A stretch of DNA of 9,178 bases from an uncultured Prevotella sp. (GCA_934183355.1 CAKPST010000064.1:1-9178); one strand, 5' to 3'; numbered from the stretch's first letter, positions 1 through 6,328 are shown. Translations and numbers: made by a program. Notes: generated from the letters alone by a model not told the origin.

Positions 1-509
1 ATTGGCTCATAAGCGATGATGATGTTCTTCCAAGCCTCAGCGTCGAGGTGGAATACAGAGCCTACGAGCTCAGCCTTTACAACCTCGTTCTGCTTCTCAG
101 CCTCGCGCTCCTCAAGAGTCTCGCCGCAGCAGAAGAGAATCTTCAAACCGTTAGCAAGAGCGAGGTCTACCTTCTCCTTCAGAATCTCAGCTGTCTCGCC
201 GTAGTACTGGCGACGCTCTGAGTGGCCGAGGATAACATACTGTGCACCAGTGCTCTTAACCATTTCGGCTGAAACCTCACCAGTGTAAGCACCCTTAGCC
301 TTGTCTGCGCAGTTCTCAGCGCCAAGACCTACAACCTCAGCGTCCAATACATTGGCTACAGAAGCCAAGTGGATGAACGGAGTGCAGATCACTACGTCGC
401 AGTTAGGCTTGTCAGCTACAAGTGCCTCGTTGATTTCCTTAGCGAGAGCAACACCATCCTGCAGGTTCATGTTCATTTTCCAGTTACCTGCTACAATTTT
501 CTTTCTCAT
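1..509 (-). CDS. tpiA: Triosephosphate isomerase module (partial; internal ATG start or C-terminal part of the fusion)
   Basis: TPI interconverts dihydroxyacetone phosphate and glyceraldehyde 3-phosphate in glycolysis and gluconeogenesis, normally as a soluble cytoplasmic dimer. Visible TPI residues 1-169 begin [13 protein letters not shown], a standard TPI N-terminus. They carry the active-site Lys11 (NWKMN), His96 in GHSERR, and Glu168 in AYEP, where the sequence leaves the window. Full-length TPI is about 250 residues, so roughly 80 are missing. The ATG at 509 has an A-rich upstream (10 of 12 bases are A), a common start context in Bacteroidetes, so a free TPI could be made from it. However, the upstream membrane-protein frame enters this ATG in phase without a stop. 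It could therefore be translated as a separate protein, as the tail of the fusion, or as both. The TPI identity is certain; the expressed form is not. Confidence 0.9.
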   Translation of the reverse strand, partial: MRKKIVAGNWKMNMNLQDGVALAKEINEALVADKPNCDVVICTPFIHLASVANVLDAEVVGLGAENCADKAKGAYTGEVSAEMVKSTGAQYVILGHSERRQYYGETAEILKEKVDLALANGLKILFCCGETLEEREAEKQNEVVKAELVGSVFHLDAEAWKNIIIAYEP

Positions 510-1823
510 TTTCTTTTTTGATTTAAAGAGTTTAAATATTCTGGTTTCTTTACGTTTGTGTCTTACCCATTGGCTCCATGCCCACAGTCGGTCGGCTATG
601 GTGAGCAACATAAGTGGCAGTATGAAGGTGAGCATCACCTTCAGTATTCGCGACGACAGTGGGTCGTCGGTTGGCAGATGTCCTATGGCAAGCTGCTCAA
701 GAGGTGCTGTCAGCTCGTCGGTCTGCGGCAGTCGGTTGTGGCTCCACTTGCCTATGATGGTGCCGTCCTTCAGTAGCAGCAATCCTGGATTGGAGCGCAC
801 GATGGTCTTGAGCGTTGTCTCGTCGGTGTTGCAGAATGGATATTCTGCTCCTGTCATATCGCGCCAGTGGTTGATGTCAACCTCTGCCGACGCTGTGAGA
901 CAATAGAATGGCACGCCGTGGTCTTGAGCATACTCATATATCTGGTCGATGTCACCAAAGTTGCTGTCGTCTGCCTTGGCGAGCGACGGCGATACAAGCA
1001 GAAATGTGTAGCCACGTTGTGTCAGCACACTGTCCGTGATGTCCTCTCCCGTATCGGCTGATGTCATGGAGAAGTCGTGTATGGGTGGTTCATATCCCTG
1101 CTTTGTGACAACTGTATGTGCGTCTACAAACTCCCATGTCGAGTCGGGATAGTTGTCGAGTGTAAACTCCTGCGTCTTGCCATCCTTACGCATCACAAAC
1201 GTTGTCTCGTATTCGGTCTGCGGTGCTCCGTCGGGTATTGTCATTGCCTGACGTATGTTCACTCCCACATGATATGGACGGAAGTCGAACGTAGGCAGCG
1301 AGTATAGACACCATGTGCTCGTGGCAAAGATATACACCACGGCATAGTTCATCACTATCCACTGATTGGTCAATGAGATGAGCCTCAACATGTCGGCTGG
1401 ACGCCACGCCACTACTATAGCACATGCCAAGAGCAGAATGTTCTTGAGCAGCGTTGCAGCGTTGCTCAGTATTATAGCGTCGCCAAAACATCCACAGTCC
1501 TTCACTGGGTCGGCTATATATATCCATAGCGTGAGCAGCGTCATAAATGCCATGAACACCACCACGAGCCTTGTCACTACACGGCGATGGATGGCAAACA
1601 ACACGAATATGCCGAGCGAGAACTCCAGGGCGGCAAGCCCCACGGCAGCCGTCAATGTAGCCCATGACGGCACCAGTCCAGCCAAATTCATTGCTGCCAG
1701 ATAGTCTTGCAGCTTGTATTGTGTGCCAAGCGGGTCAATCGCCTTCACATATCCCGAAAGGATAAACGTGAGCGCCAGCACGAGGCGACAGACGTTGACA
1801 GCCAGCATTCTCAACTTGGACAT
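1..1823 (-). CDS. BT_3928-family DoxX/MauE-like membrane protein fused in frame to triosephosphate isomerase (3' end beyond window)
   Basis: One open frame runs from ATG 1823 past the left edge (607 complete codons visible), with no TAA, TAG or TGA in any codon. Residues 1-177 form a DoxX/MauE-like membrane domain with about five helices (roughly 6-28, 55-78, 83-104, 118-140, 154-176) and the motif DCGCFGD at 109-115, typical of MauE-like proteins. Residues 178-390 are soluble and probably extracytoplasmic; 265-385 look thioredoxin-like but lack a CXXC pair. A sixth helix (393-416) leads to a basic tail (421-438) and then a complete TPI N-terminus at residue 439. Positive-inside topology would put TPI in the cytoplasm. 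The start follows the DUF1599 stop by one base, with GGAGGAG (1828-1834) as a likely ribosome site, so the two are probably translationally coupled. Relatives of the first part usually lie beside tpiA as separate genes. The continuous frame is seen; a single fused polypeptide is inferred. Function of the membrane part is unknown. Confidence 0.8.
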   Translation of the reverse strand, partial: MSKLRMLAVNVCRLVLALTFILSGYVKAIDPLGTQYKLQDYLAAMNLAGLVPSWATLTAAVGLAALEFSLGIFVLFAIHRRVVTRLVVVFMAFMTLLTLWIYIADPVKDCGCFGDAIILSNAATLLKNILLLACAIVVAWRPADMLRLISLTNQWIVMNYAVVYIFATSTWCLYSLPTFDFRPYHVGVNIRQAMTIPDGAPQTEYETTFVMRKDGKTQEFTLDNYPDSTWEFVDAHTVVTKQGYEPPIHDFSMTSADTGEDITDSVLTQRGYTFLLVSPSLAKADDSNFGDIDQIYEYAQDHGVPFYCLTASAEVDINHWRDMTGAEYPFCNTDETTLKTIVRSNPGLLLLKDGTIIGKWSHNRLPQTDELTAPLEQLAIGHLPTDDPLSSRILKVMLTFILPLMLLTIADRLWAWSQWVRHKRKETRIFKLFKSKKKMRKKIVAGNWKMNMNLQDGVALAKEINEALVADKPNCDVVICTPFIHLASVANVLDAEVVGLGAENCADKAKGAYTGEVSAEMVKSTGAQYVILGHSERRQYYGETAEILKEKVDLALANGLKILFCCGETLEEREAEKQNEVVKAELVGSVFHLDAEAWKNIIIAYEP

Positions 1824-1824
1824 A

Positions 1825-2391
1825 TCACTCCTCCGTTGTCTTTATAGCTCCGAAGCACGCATAGTTGATGATGTCCATATAGTTGGAGTCGATGCCTTCA
1901 GACACGAGTGTCTGCCCGTGCAGGTCTTCCATCTCCTTCACGCGCTGTATCTTGGTGAGAATAAAGTCGGTGTAACTGCTCACACGCATGTCGCGCCACG
2001 CCTCGTTGTAGTCGTGGTTCTTGCGTATCATCAGGTTTAGACACTCGTCGGCATGTCGGTCGTACATCTTCATTGCCTCGTCGGGCTGTATGTCCACAGT
2101 GTCCACAAATCCGTGTTCAAGCTGTATGAGTCCGATGATGCCATAGTTGATGAGCGCTATGAATTCGGGGCGTATGCCCTCCCCCACGAGCGAAGTGCCT
2201 GTTATCTCAAGCGAGCGTATGCGCTTTGCCTTGATGAAAAGTTGGTCGGTGAGCGACGAGGGACGCAATATGCGCCATGAAGCTCCATAATCATGTAGCT
2301 TCTTATTGAATAGGGTGCGGCATTCGTGCATCACGCCCTTAAATTGTTCTTCTGTCTTGCTGAATTGTCCAGCTGTATTGGTTGTATCCAT
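1825..2391 (-). CDS. DUF1599 (nucleotide modification associated domain 1) protein with two tandem copies
   Basis: A 188-residue soluble protein made of two copies of one domain, at about residues 28-91 and 121-185. Both share the pattern KxHDYxxxWRxxRxSSxTD, then LVxEGI and INYxxxGxI, so the duplication can be read directly. This matches DUF1599, also listed as nucleotide modification associated domain 1; the molecular function is not established. I chose ATG 2391 over an in-frame TTG at 2403, because the TTG lies inside a consensus -7 promoter element (2401-2408). The gene follows the lipoprotein after 54 nt with its own promoter. It ends GAGGAGTGA, which doubles as the ribosome site for the ATG one base later. 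Families of this type recur beside the BT_3928-like gene and tpiA in Bacteroidales, from memory. A role in nucleotide metabolism is only suggested by the domain name. Confidence 0.85.
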   Translation of the reverse strand: MDTTNTAGQFSKTEEQFKGVMHECRTLFNKKLHDYGASWRILRPSSLTDQLFIKAKRIRSLEITGTSLVGEGIRPEFIALINYGIIGLIQLEHGFVDTVDIQPDEAMKMYDRHADECLNLMIRKNHDYNEAWRDMRVSSYTDFILTKIQRVKEMEDLHGQTLVSEGIDSNYMDIINYACFGAIKTTEE

Positions 2392-2400
2392 AAGTCGGCA

Positions 2401-2431
2401 CAAAAATACAAATTTCCTGTGATATATACAA
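2401..2431 (-). promoter_or_regulatory. Promoter of the DUF1599 gene (TTG-N20-TATTTTTG)
   Basis: On the minus strand TATTTTTG (2408-2401) matches the Bacteroidetes -7 consensus TAnnTTTG, with TTG (2431-2429) 20 bases upstream at the -33 position. The expected transcript start lies only a few bases before ATG 2391, giving an almost leaderless message. The site sits in the gap after the lipoprotein gene, so DUF1599 and the downstream fusion can be expressed independently of it. Confidence 0.55.
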
Positions 2432-2445
2432 GAAGTCAGCCTATT

Positions 2446-2853
2446 TTAGTGCTGTTTCTGACGCATACGTATCATCTTCACCACACCACACATAGCCTCA
2501 TAGCGTGCCTGTAGCGAGTCACGCTTCACGGTGAGCATGTTGCGGCGATAGCGGTCGGTCTCGTTGTTGATGGCGTCAGCCACTTGCTGTAGCTGTATGT
2601 CGGTGGCTGCCACGTCGGCTTGAGCCATCTTGAGTGATGCTTCCTGCCAGATGTCGAGTGCTGCCTTGCGTGCCTCTATGGCTTGTGGATACTGGCTGCG
2701 CAGCAGCGTTATCGAGTCGAGCGTGGCGCGATAGTTACCACTCTTGTAGAGCGAGTCTATCTTGGCGAGCAGCGGGGCTGCCTTGTCTTCGTCGGTCTTG
2801 CCGCACGAGAGGAGCGACAAGGTTGCAAGTGATATTATTAACAGGTGTTTCAT
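2446..2853 (-). CDS. Small predicted lipoprotein, helical/coiled-coil, function unknown
   Basis: A 135-residue protein with a type II signal peptide: basic start MKH, hydrophobic stretch to about residue 16, and lipobox LLSC with the acylated cysteine at 17. The mature part (18-135) is charged and predicted mostly helical, with regularly spaced Leu and Ala (for example LLAKIDSLYKSGNYRATLDS) that resembles a single TPR-like helical pair followed by a coiled coil around 75-125. It should be anchored in the cell envelope. Similar short lipoproteins are conserved in Bacteroidales, but I cannot assign a role. It heads the minus-strand cluster and has its own promoter (2862-2892); the following DUF1599 gene has another, so a shared operon is possible but not required. 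ATG 2853 is the only sensible start because the signal peptide begins there. Confidence 0.85.
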   Translation of the reverse strand: MKHLLIISLATLSLLSCGKTDEDKAAPLLAKIDSLYKSGNYRATLDSITLLRSQYPQAIEARKAALDIWQEASLKMAQADVAATDIQLQQVADAINNETDRYRRNMLTVKRDSLQARYEAMCGVVKMIRMRQKQH

Positions 2854-2861
2854 TATGACGG

Positions 2862-2892
2862 CAAAAGTACAACTTTATAACGCAACATGCAA
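2862..2892 (-). promoter_or_regulatory. Promoter of the lipoprotein gene (TTG-N20-TACTTTTG)
   Basis: TACTTTTG (2869-2862) fits the Bacteroidetes -7 element TAnnTTTG and is preceded by TTG (2892-2890) with a 20-base spacer. The last base of the -7 element is 8 bases from the ATG, so the message would start at or within a few bases of the start codon. The geometry is nearly identical to the DUF1599 promoter. Confidence 0.55.
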
Positions 2893-2914
2893 GTAAATTC
2901 TAAAAATTTAACGT

Positions 2915-2938
2915 AACAGCTGTTTTGACTTGAGTCAA
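2915..2938. promoter_or_regulatory. Two abutting palindromes between divergent promoters, candidate operator
   Basis: AACAGCTGTT (2915-2924) is a perfect 10-bp palindrome. It is immediately followed by TTGACTTGAGTCAA (2925-2938), an inverted repeat with 6-bp arms around TG. They lie between the -33 site of the lipoprotein promoter (2892) and that of the microprotein promoter (2975). This placement suits a regulator of one or both promoters. No binding protein can be named. Confidence 0.35.
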
Positions 2939-2974
2939 TAAAAGCATATCAAAACGTAAGTATTTGAACTATTG

Positions 2975-3006
2975 TTTGCGTACACAGATTACAGTTTGTA
3001 TCTTTG
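2975..3006 (+). promoter_or_regulatory. Promoter of the microprotein transcription unit (TTTG-N20-TATCTTTG)
   Basis: TTTG (2975-2978) and TATCTTTG (2999-3006), separated by 20 bases, match both halves of the Bacteroidetes sigma-ABfr consensus. This is the best promoter in the window. Transcription should start near 3012, giving a leader of roughly 85 nt that is purine- and A-rich and holds a small hairpin, AGTCT-ATA-AGACT (3031-3043). Confidence 0.75.
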
Positions 3007-3097
3007 CATCGTCAATAAGACAACAGAATAAGTCTATAAGACTATACAAATTAAGTAAAAGGATAACAAATTAAAATTTAGGAAAGGTAAAAAGATT

Positions 3098-3181
3098 ATG
3101 GTTACAATGTTGATTTTGGCTATTGTAGCAATTACTGTTGCTCAGGCCGTAAATATGGGTAATAAGATGAACACTAAGTAA
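3098..3181 (+). CDS. 27-residue predicted single-helix membrane microprotein, unrecognised
   Basis: ATG 3098 to TAA 3181 encodes 27 residues. Residues 3-18 are almost wholly hydrophobic (TMLILAIVAITVAQAV) and long enough for a short transmembrane helix. The tail, NMGNKMNTK, is polar and basic, so by the positive-inside rule it should face the cytoplasm. A purine-rich stretch, AGGAAAGG (3080-3087), lies 10 bases before the ATG. An alternative start at Met4 (3107) would keep the helix. The ORF sits inside a complete transcription unit, with a consensus promoter at 2975-3006 and a strong terminator at 3216-3251, and contains no other gene, which is the main support for its being real. It does not resemble any small family I can name. 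The RNA could instead act as a small noncoding RNA. The ORF is seen; expression is inferred. Confidence 0.6.
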   Translation: MVTMLILAIVAITVAQAVNMGNKMNTK

Positions 3182-3215
3182 ACAAAGCAATTTGATAGGT
3201 TATTTAAATATTGCG

Positions 3216-3251
3216 CAGCGTACTGACCTTTGGTCGGTACGCTGTTTTTTT
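3216..3251 (+). terminator. Strong intrinsic terminator of the microprotein unit
   Basis: CAGCGTACTGACC (3216-3228) pairs with GGTCGGTACGCTG (3232-3244) over 13 bp with one T-G wobble and a TTT loop, followed at once by seven T (3245-3251). This is a textbook intrinsic terminator on the plus strand. It ends a transcript of about 240 nt. Confidence 0.92.
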
Positions 3252-3274
3252 ATTCTCCTCACTCCTATGTGTAT

Positions 3275-3313
3275 AAAATAAAAACCTGCACTACCAACCG
3301 ATGGCAATGCAGG
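3275..3313 (-). terminator. Intrinsic terminator of the DUF349 gene
   Basis: On the minus strand CCTGCATTGCCA (3313-3302) pairs with TGGTAGTGCAGG (3296-3285) over 12 bp with two wobbles and a 5-base loop, followed by TTTTTATTTT (3284-3275). It lies about 80 bases after the DUF349 stop and faces the plus-strand terminator at 3216-3251, so convergent transcription is insulated both ways. Confidence 0.85.
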
Positions 3314-3322
3314 TCATGTCCG

Positions 3323-3353
3323 AGGTTTGTCGTAGCACCCTACAACAAAGCCT
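3323..3353 (-). other. Second stable hairpin in the DUF349 3' UTR
   Basis: On the minus strand TTTGTTGTAG pairs with CTACGACAAA across a GGTG loop (10 bp, one wobble; 3349-3326). It is extended by AGG/CCT past a one-base bulge (3353-3323). It is not followed by a T-run, so it is not itself a terminator. It lies 9 bases upstream of the terminator hairpin and may protect the 3' end or be part of a 3'-UTR-derived RNA. Confidence 0.55.
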
Positions 3354-3391
3354 TAGGAGCTATATTAAAATGTTAGATTTCTAATGTATCT

Positions 3392-5218
3392 TTACTTGGC
3401 TTCCTTCAAAGCCTTGATTTTCTGACATACGAGTTCAAGGTCGTCATGCAACTTCTGTACCTTGCGGTTCATCTCGTCGATAAGGCTATTGCCCTTCTTT
3501 GAGCTTGCGTTGAGGAATCCGAGGTTGTTCTCGTAGGTCTGAATCTCCTGACGGAGCTGGTCGCGACGGCGCATGAGTCGTCCGCGCTCTGAGTCGAGAG
3601 CGTCCTCGCCACGCTTTGCCATGTTCTTGATGCTTGACTTGAAGTCGTCGAGACGGCGGCGCTTGTTGTTCACGTTCAGGCTCTTGAATATCTTGTCGAG
3701 CACCTCGTGATACTCTGTATAGAGCTTGTCCTTCTCCTTGTATGGCACGTGTCCCACCTTATTATATTCGTCGGTGATAGCCTGCACCTTCTCACGTGTA
3801 GCGTCTGCCATATTCTCGGCAAGAGCACGAAGCTGCTCGATGATGGCACGCTTCTTCTCAAGGTTGGCGTGCTCCTCGTTGCGTGTTCCTGCATTGGCAG
3901 CGTTGCGTGCCTCAAAGAACTTGTTGCATGCTCCGAGGAATTCGCTCCAGAGCTGGTCGCCGAGCTTCTTAGGCACCATGCCGATGGTCTTCCACTCCTT
4001 CTGAAGTGCGATGAGCTTGTCGCTTGTCGACTTCCATTCGGTCGACTCGGCGAGTTCCTTAGCCTTCTCTACAAGAGCACGCTTCTTATCGATATTTTCA
4101 GCAAAAGCAGCCTTCATATCCTTGAAGTATTCTGCCTTGCGTCCGAAGAAGTCGTCGCATGCTGCACGGAAACGCTCGAATATCTTGACATTCATCTTCT
4201 GCGGAGCAAAACCAATGGTCTTCCACTCGTTTTGCAGCTCGATAATCTCCTTAGAGCGTTTCTCCCACTCGCCGGCTCCCTTGTTCTCAAGTTTGCCAAT
4301 CTCTTCTACCTTCTCGCAGAGAACTGTCTTGCGGGCGAGATTCTCCTCTTCCTTGGCACGCAATTCCTCGAAGTGCTGCTGATGGCGCTTGTTGATGACG
4401 GTAGAAGCCGCCTTGAATCGTGTCCATATCTGCTCACGGAGTTCCTTGGCTACAGGACCTATCTCGCGATACTGCTGGTGGAGTTCCTGCAACTGGTGGA
4501 ATGCGCTGATGACATCCTCCTCCTCGGCGAGTTTCTCGGCAGCCTCACAGAGCTTGGTCTTCAACTCAAGATTCTTCTTGAAGTCATATTCACGAGCCTC
4601 TGAGTTGAGCTTCAGCAGGTCGTAGAACTGCTCCACATACAGCTGATAGTTGCGCCACAGCTCGCTTGCACGCTCTGCTGGCACAGCCTTAGTGTCCTTC
4701 CACTGCTGCTGCAGTTCCTTAAATTCGGCATACGACTTGTTAGCCTCGTCGGGCGAACTTGCCATAGCCTTTATCTTGTCCAATATTTCGAGTTTCTTTT
4801 CGAGGTTGGCTTGCTTCTCTGCCTCCTGCTGCTGGAATATGAGTGCACGTTTCTCGCGCACCACAGCCATTTCAGCCTTGAACGTCTCTTCGTCCTCGTC
4901 GGGCATAATCTGGTAAGCCTCGGGAGCACCTCCGCCCTCGATATATTCCTTCATTTTTGCCTCACGCTCTGCAATGTGCAGTTTGTAGAATACAGTCTTG
5001 AGGAGGTCTATCTCGTCCTTATCGGGAGTTTCGTCGCTTGCGGCGATTTCCTTCAGGCGTTCCACCACCTCTTTCTTGTTCTTGTACACTTTAGCGTTCT
5101 CCACTTTCTGAACGTCTTCAGCCTCAACAGTCTCGGCAACTGGTGCCTGTGCTGTCTGCTCCACGTTCTTCTCTTCTTGTGCACCTTGCAACAGGGCGTT
5201 CTCTTGAGAGTCCATCAT
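3392..5218 (-). CDS. Protein with five DUF349 repeats, cytoplasmic, coiled-coil rich
   Basis: A 608-residue, highly charged (Glu/Lys/Ala-rich) protein with no signal peptide or membrane helix. After an acidic, disordered-looking N-terminus (1-45), the DUF349 signature (LQxxWKxxGxxPxxxxxxLWxxFxxAxxxFF) occurs five times, near 168-203, 246-286, 328-368, 404-440 and 481-516. The third and fourth copies are closest to consensus (EWKTIGFAP, EWKTIGMVP); the second (QYREIGPVA) and fifth (EYNKVGHVP) are more divergent. A long coiled coil (about 520-605) closes the protein. DUF349 proteins are widespread in Bacteroidetes and Actinobacteria; their biochemical role is not settled, to my knowledge, so I give none. 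MM at the start leaves 5218 and 5215 equivalent. It follows corA after 178 nt with its own -7 element and ends at a clear terminator, so it is probably monocistronic. Confidence 0.92.
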   Translation of the reverse strand: MMDSQENALLQGAQEEKNVEQTAQAPVAETVEAEDVQKVENAKVYKNKKEVVERLKEIAASDETPDKDEIDLLKTVFYKLHIAEREAKMKEYIEGGGAPEAYQIMPDEDEETFKAEMAVVREKRALIFQQQEAEKQANLEKKLEILDKIKAMASSPDEANKSYAEFKELQQQWKDTKAVPAERASELWRNYQLYVEQFYDLLKLNSEAREYDFKKNLELKTKLCEAAEKLAEEEDVISAFHQLQELHQQYREIGPVAKELREQIWTRFKAASTVINKRHQQHFEELRAKEEENLARKTVLCEKVEEIGKLENKGAGEWEKRSKEIIELQNEWKTIGFAPQKMNVKIFERFRAACDDFFGRKAEYFKDMKAAFAENIDKKRALVEKAKELAESTEWKSTSDKLIALQKEWKTIGMVPKKLGDQLWSEFLGACNKFFEARNAANAGTRNEEHANLEKKRAIIEQLRALAENMADATREKVQAITDEYNKVGHVPYKEKDKLYTEYHEVLDKIFKSLNVNNKRRRLDDFKSSIKNMAKRGEDALDSERGRLMRRRDQLRQEIQTYENNLGFLNASSKKGNSLIDEMNRKVQKLHDDLELVCQKIKALKEAK

Positions 5219-5263
5219 TTAACTGTTTTAAGTTTATGATAAGGGTAATTCAAATGTTTCACC

Positions 5264-5292
5264 ATGCCGGTTGTGGCATAAGCCACCGACAT
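5264..5292 (-). other. Hairpin in the 5' leader of the DUF349 gene
   Basis: On the minus strand the 29 bases 5292-5264 form an 11-bp stem (ATGTCG then GTGGC on the left arm; GCCAC then CGGCAT on the right) with a TTAT loop and a 3-base AAC bulge. It lies about 46 bases before the start codon, downstream of the predicted transcript start, so it would be in the message. No T-run follows on this strand, which argues against a terminator or attenuator. Confidence 0.5.
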
Positions 5293-5324
5293 GATATTCT
5301 TTTTTTTATTTGTTTAATAGACTG

Positions 5325-5332
5325 CAAACTTA
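5325..5332 (-). promoter_or_regulatory. -7 element of the DUF349 gene (TAAGTTTG)
   Basis: TAAGTTTG (5332-5325) fits TAnnTTTG. No good TTTG is seen at the -33 position; TTCG (5354-5351) at 18 bases is the nearest. The predicted leader is about 100 nt. The strongly A/T-rich stretch upstream (5333-5385) also holds an AACGAAAA...TTTTCGTT inverted repeat that could help end corA transcription. Confidence 0.45.
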
Positions 5333-5352
5333 AATAAAAAAAATTGAATACG

Positions 5353-5385
5353 AACGAAAAAAGTGATTTTTTTTCGATTTTCGTT
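5353..5385. repeat. AT-rich inverted repeat after corA, possible weak terminator
   Basis: AACGAAAA (5353-5360) and TTTTCGTT (5378-5385) are perfect 8-bp arms around a T-rich centre, 12 bases past the corA stop. The low GC content would make a weak stem. It is the only terminator candidate between corA and the DUF349 gene. Confidence 0.3.
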
Positions 5386-5396
5386 TAAGTTATTGC

Positions 5397-6323
5397 CTAT
5401 AGCAGACGTTTATGGCGCAGTATTATCCACGACAGAGCTGATATGACAATCGAAATGAGTAGCGCCGTAGCAAATCCCCATCGGCTTTCTTCCATGCCGT
5501 TGATGAGGTTCATTCCGAAGAACGACGATATGAGCGTAGGCAACATCATGATGATAGACACTGACGTGAGTGTACGCATCACGGTGTTCATGTTGTTGTT
5601 GATGATGCTCGAATAGGTGTCCATCGTCGATTCCAAGATGTCTGAGTAGATGTTAGTTGTCTCTCTTGCCTGCGACATCTCAATGTTGACGTCCTCGATG
5701 AGGTCGGCGTCAAGTTCGTCCACCTGTAGCTTAAACTTCAGTTTGGCGAGCAGTGTCTCGTTGCCACGGATTGAAGTGACAAAGTAGGTCAGCGAGTCCT
5801 GTAGTCGCGACAGCGCTATGAGCGACTCGTTGTTGACGTTGTGGTCGAGGTTGTGCTTAGCTTTCTCGATGAGAGTATTTATCTGCTTGAGTCGTTTCAG
5901 ATACCACACAGCCGACGAGAGGAAGAGTCGGAAAATCATGTCGACATAGTCGGTAAATCCCTCGCCGCGCTTCTGGTGATAGCTCACAAAATCAATCATC
6001 ATGTTGGTCTCGTAGTAGCACACGGTGATGGTGACATCGCGCTTATGAATAATGCCGAGAGGCACGGTGGTGTACGGCGTGCGCGAGCGTATCTCCTTGA
6101 CGTATGGAATACGCAGAATGATGAGCATCCAGCCGTCGTCATACTCGTAGCGGGCACGTTCGTCGGCATCGCTGATGTCGGACAGGAAATAGTCAGGGAT
6201 ATTAAACTTGTCTTCCAGCAGTTGCTGGTCTTCGTCGGTTGGACATGTCACTTGTATCCAGCAGTTGGGCTGCCATTCTTCAATGGTCTTGAGAGTTGAG
6301 TTGGTGTTCCAGAATGTTCTCAT
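5397..6323 (-). CDS. corA: CorA-family magnesium/divalent cation transporter
   Basis: A 308-residue member of the CorA superfamily, a pentameric inner-membrane channel for Mg2+ (some members carry Co2+, Ni2+ or Zn2+). Residues 1-240 are the cytoplasmic domain: an alpha/beta part, then long helices (about 125-245) that build the funnel. Two membrane helices follow at the C-terminus (about 252-269 and 283-303). The defining GMN motif is at 270-272 in SSFFGMNL, at the end of the first helix, followed by the short acidic loop NGMEES that faces the periplasm. The basic end, RHKRLL, is cytoplasmic. Length and layout are normal. The start at 6323 is supported by AAGGAGA (6338-6332) 8 bases upstream, a rare clear Shine-Dalgarno in this window. 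The leader is about 125 nt and may be structured. It is divergent from the flippase-like gene. Substrate cannot be fixed from sequence. Confidence 0.92.
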   Translation of the reverse strand: MRTFWNTNSTLKTIEEWQPNCWIQVTCPTDEDQQLLEDKFNIPDYFLSDISDADERARYEYDDGWMLIILRIPYVKEIRSRTPYTTVPLGIIHKRDVTITVCYYETNMMIDFVSYHQKRGEGFTDYVDMIFRLFLSSAVWYLKRLKQINTLIEKAKHNLDHNVNNESLIALSRLQDSLTYFVTSIRGNETLLAKLKFKLQVDELDADLIEDVNIEMSQARETTNIYSDILESTMDTYSSIINNNMNTVMRTLTSVSIIMMLPTLISSFFGMNLINGMEESRWGFATALLISIVISALSWIILRHKRLL

Positions 6324-6328
6324 AAAGA

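Noticed and set aside
301..906. 201-codon plus-strand frame opposite the TPI junction
   Set aside because: It is antisense to confident coding sequence on the minus strand, has no domain signal, and would start within TPI.
1186..1665. 159-codon minus-strand open frame inside the membrane-protein gene
   Set aside because: It is out of phase with the 1823 frame, which encodes recognisable helices and the CGCFGD motif across the same bases.
3031..3043. AGTCT-ATA-AGACT in the microprotein leader as a regulator site
   Set aside because: Five-base arms in AT-rich DNA are expected by chance; I mention it only within the promoter entry.
3707..4603. 298-codon open frame on the plus strand, antisense to the DUF349 gene
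   Set aside because: It is the Leu/Val-rich mirror of a Glu/Lys/Ala-rich coding sequence, shows no family features and has no promoter. The minus-strand frame has clear repeated domains.
5264..5310. Hairpin plus T-run read as a plus-strand terminator
   Set aside because: A T-run does follow on the plus strand, but 7 bases away, and no plus-strand gene lies upstream to terminate. A leader structure on the minus strand fits better.
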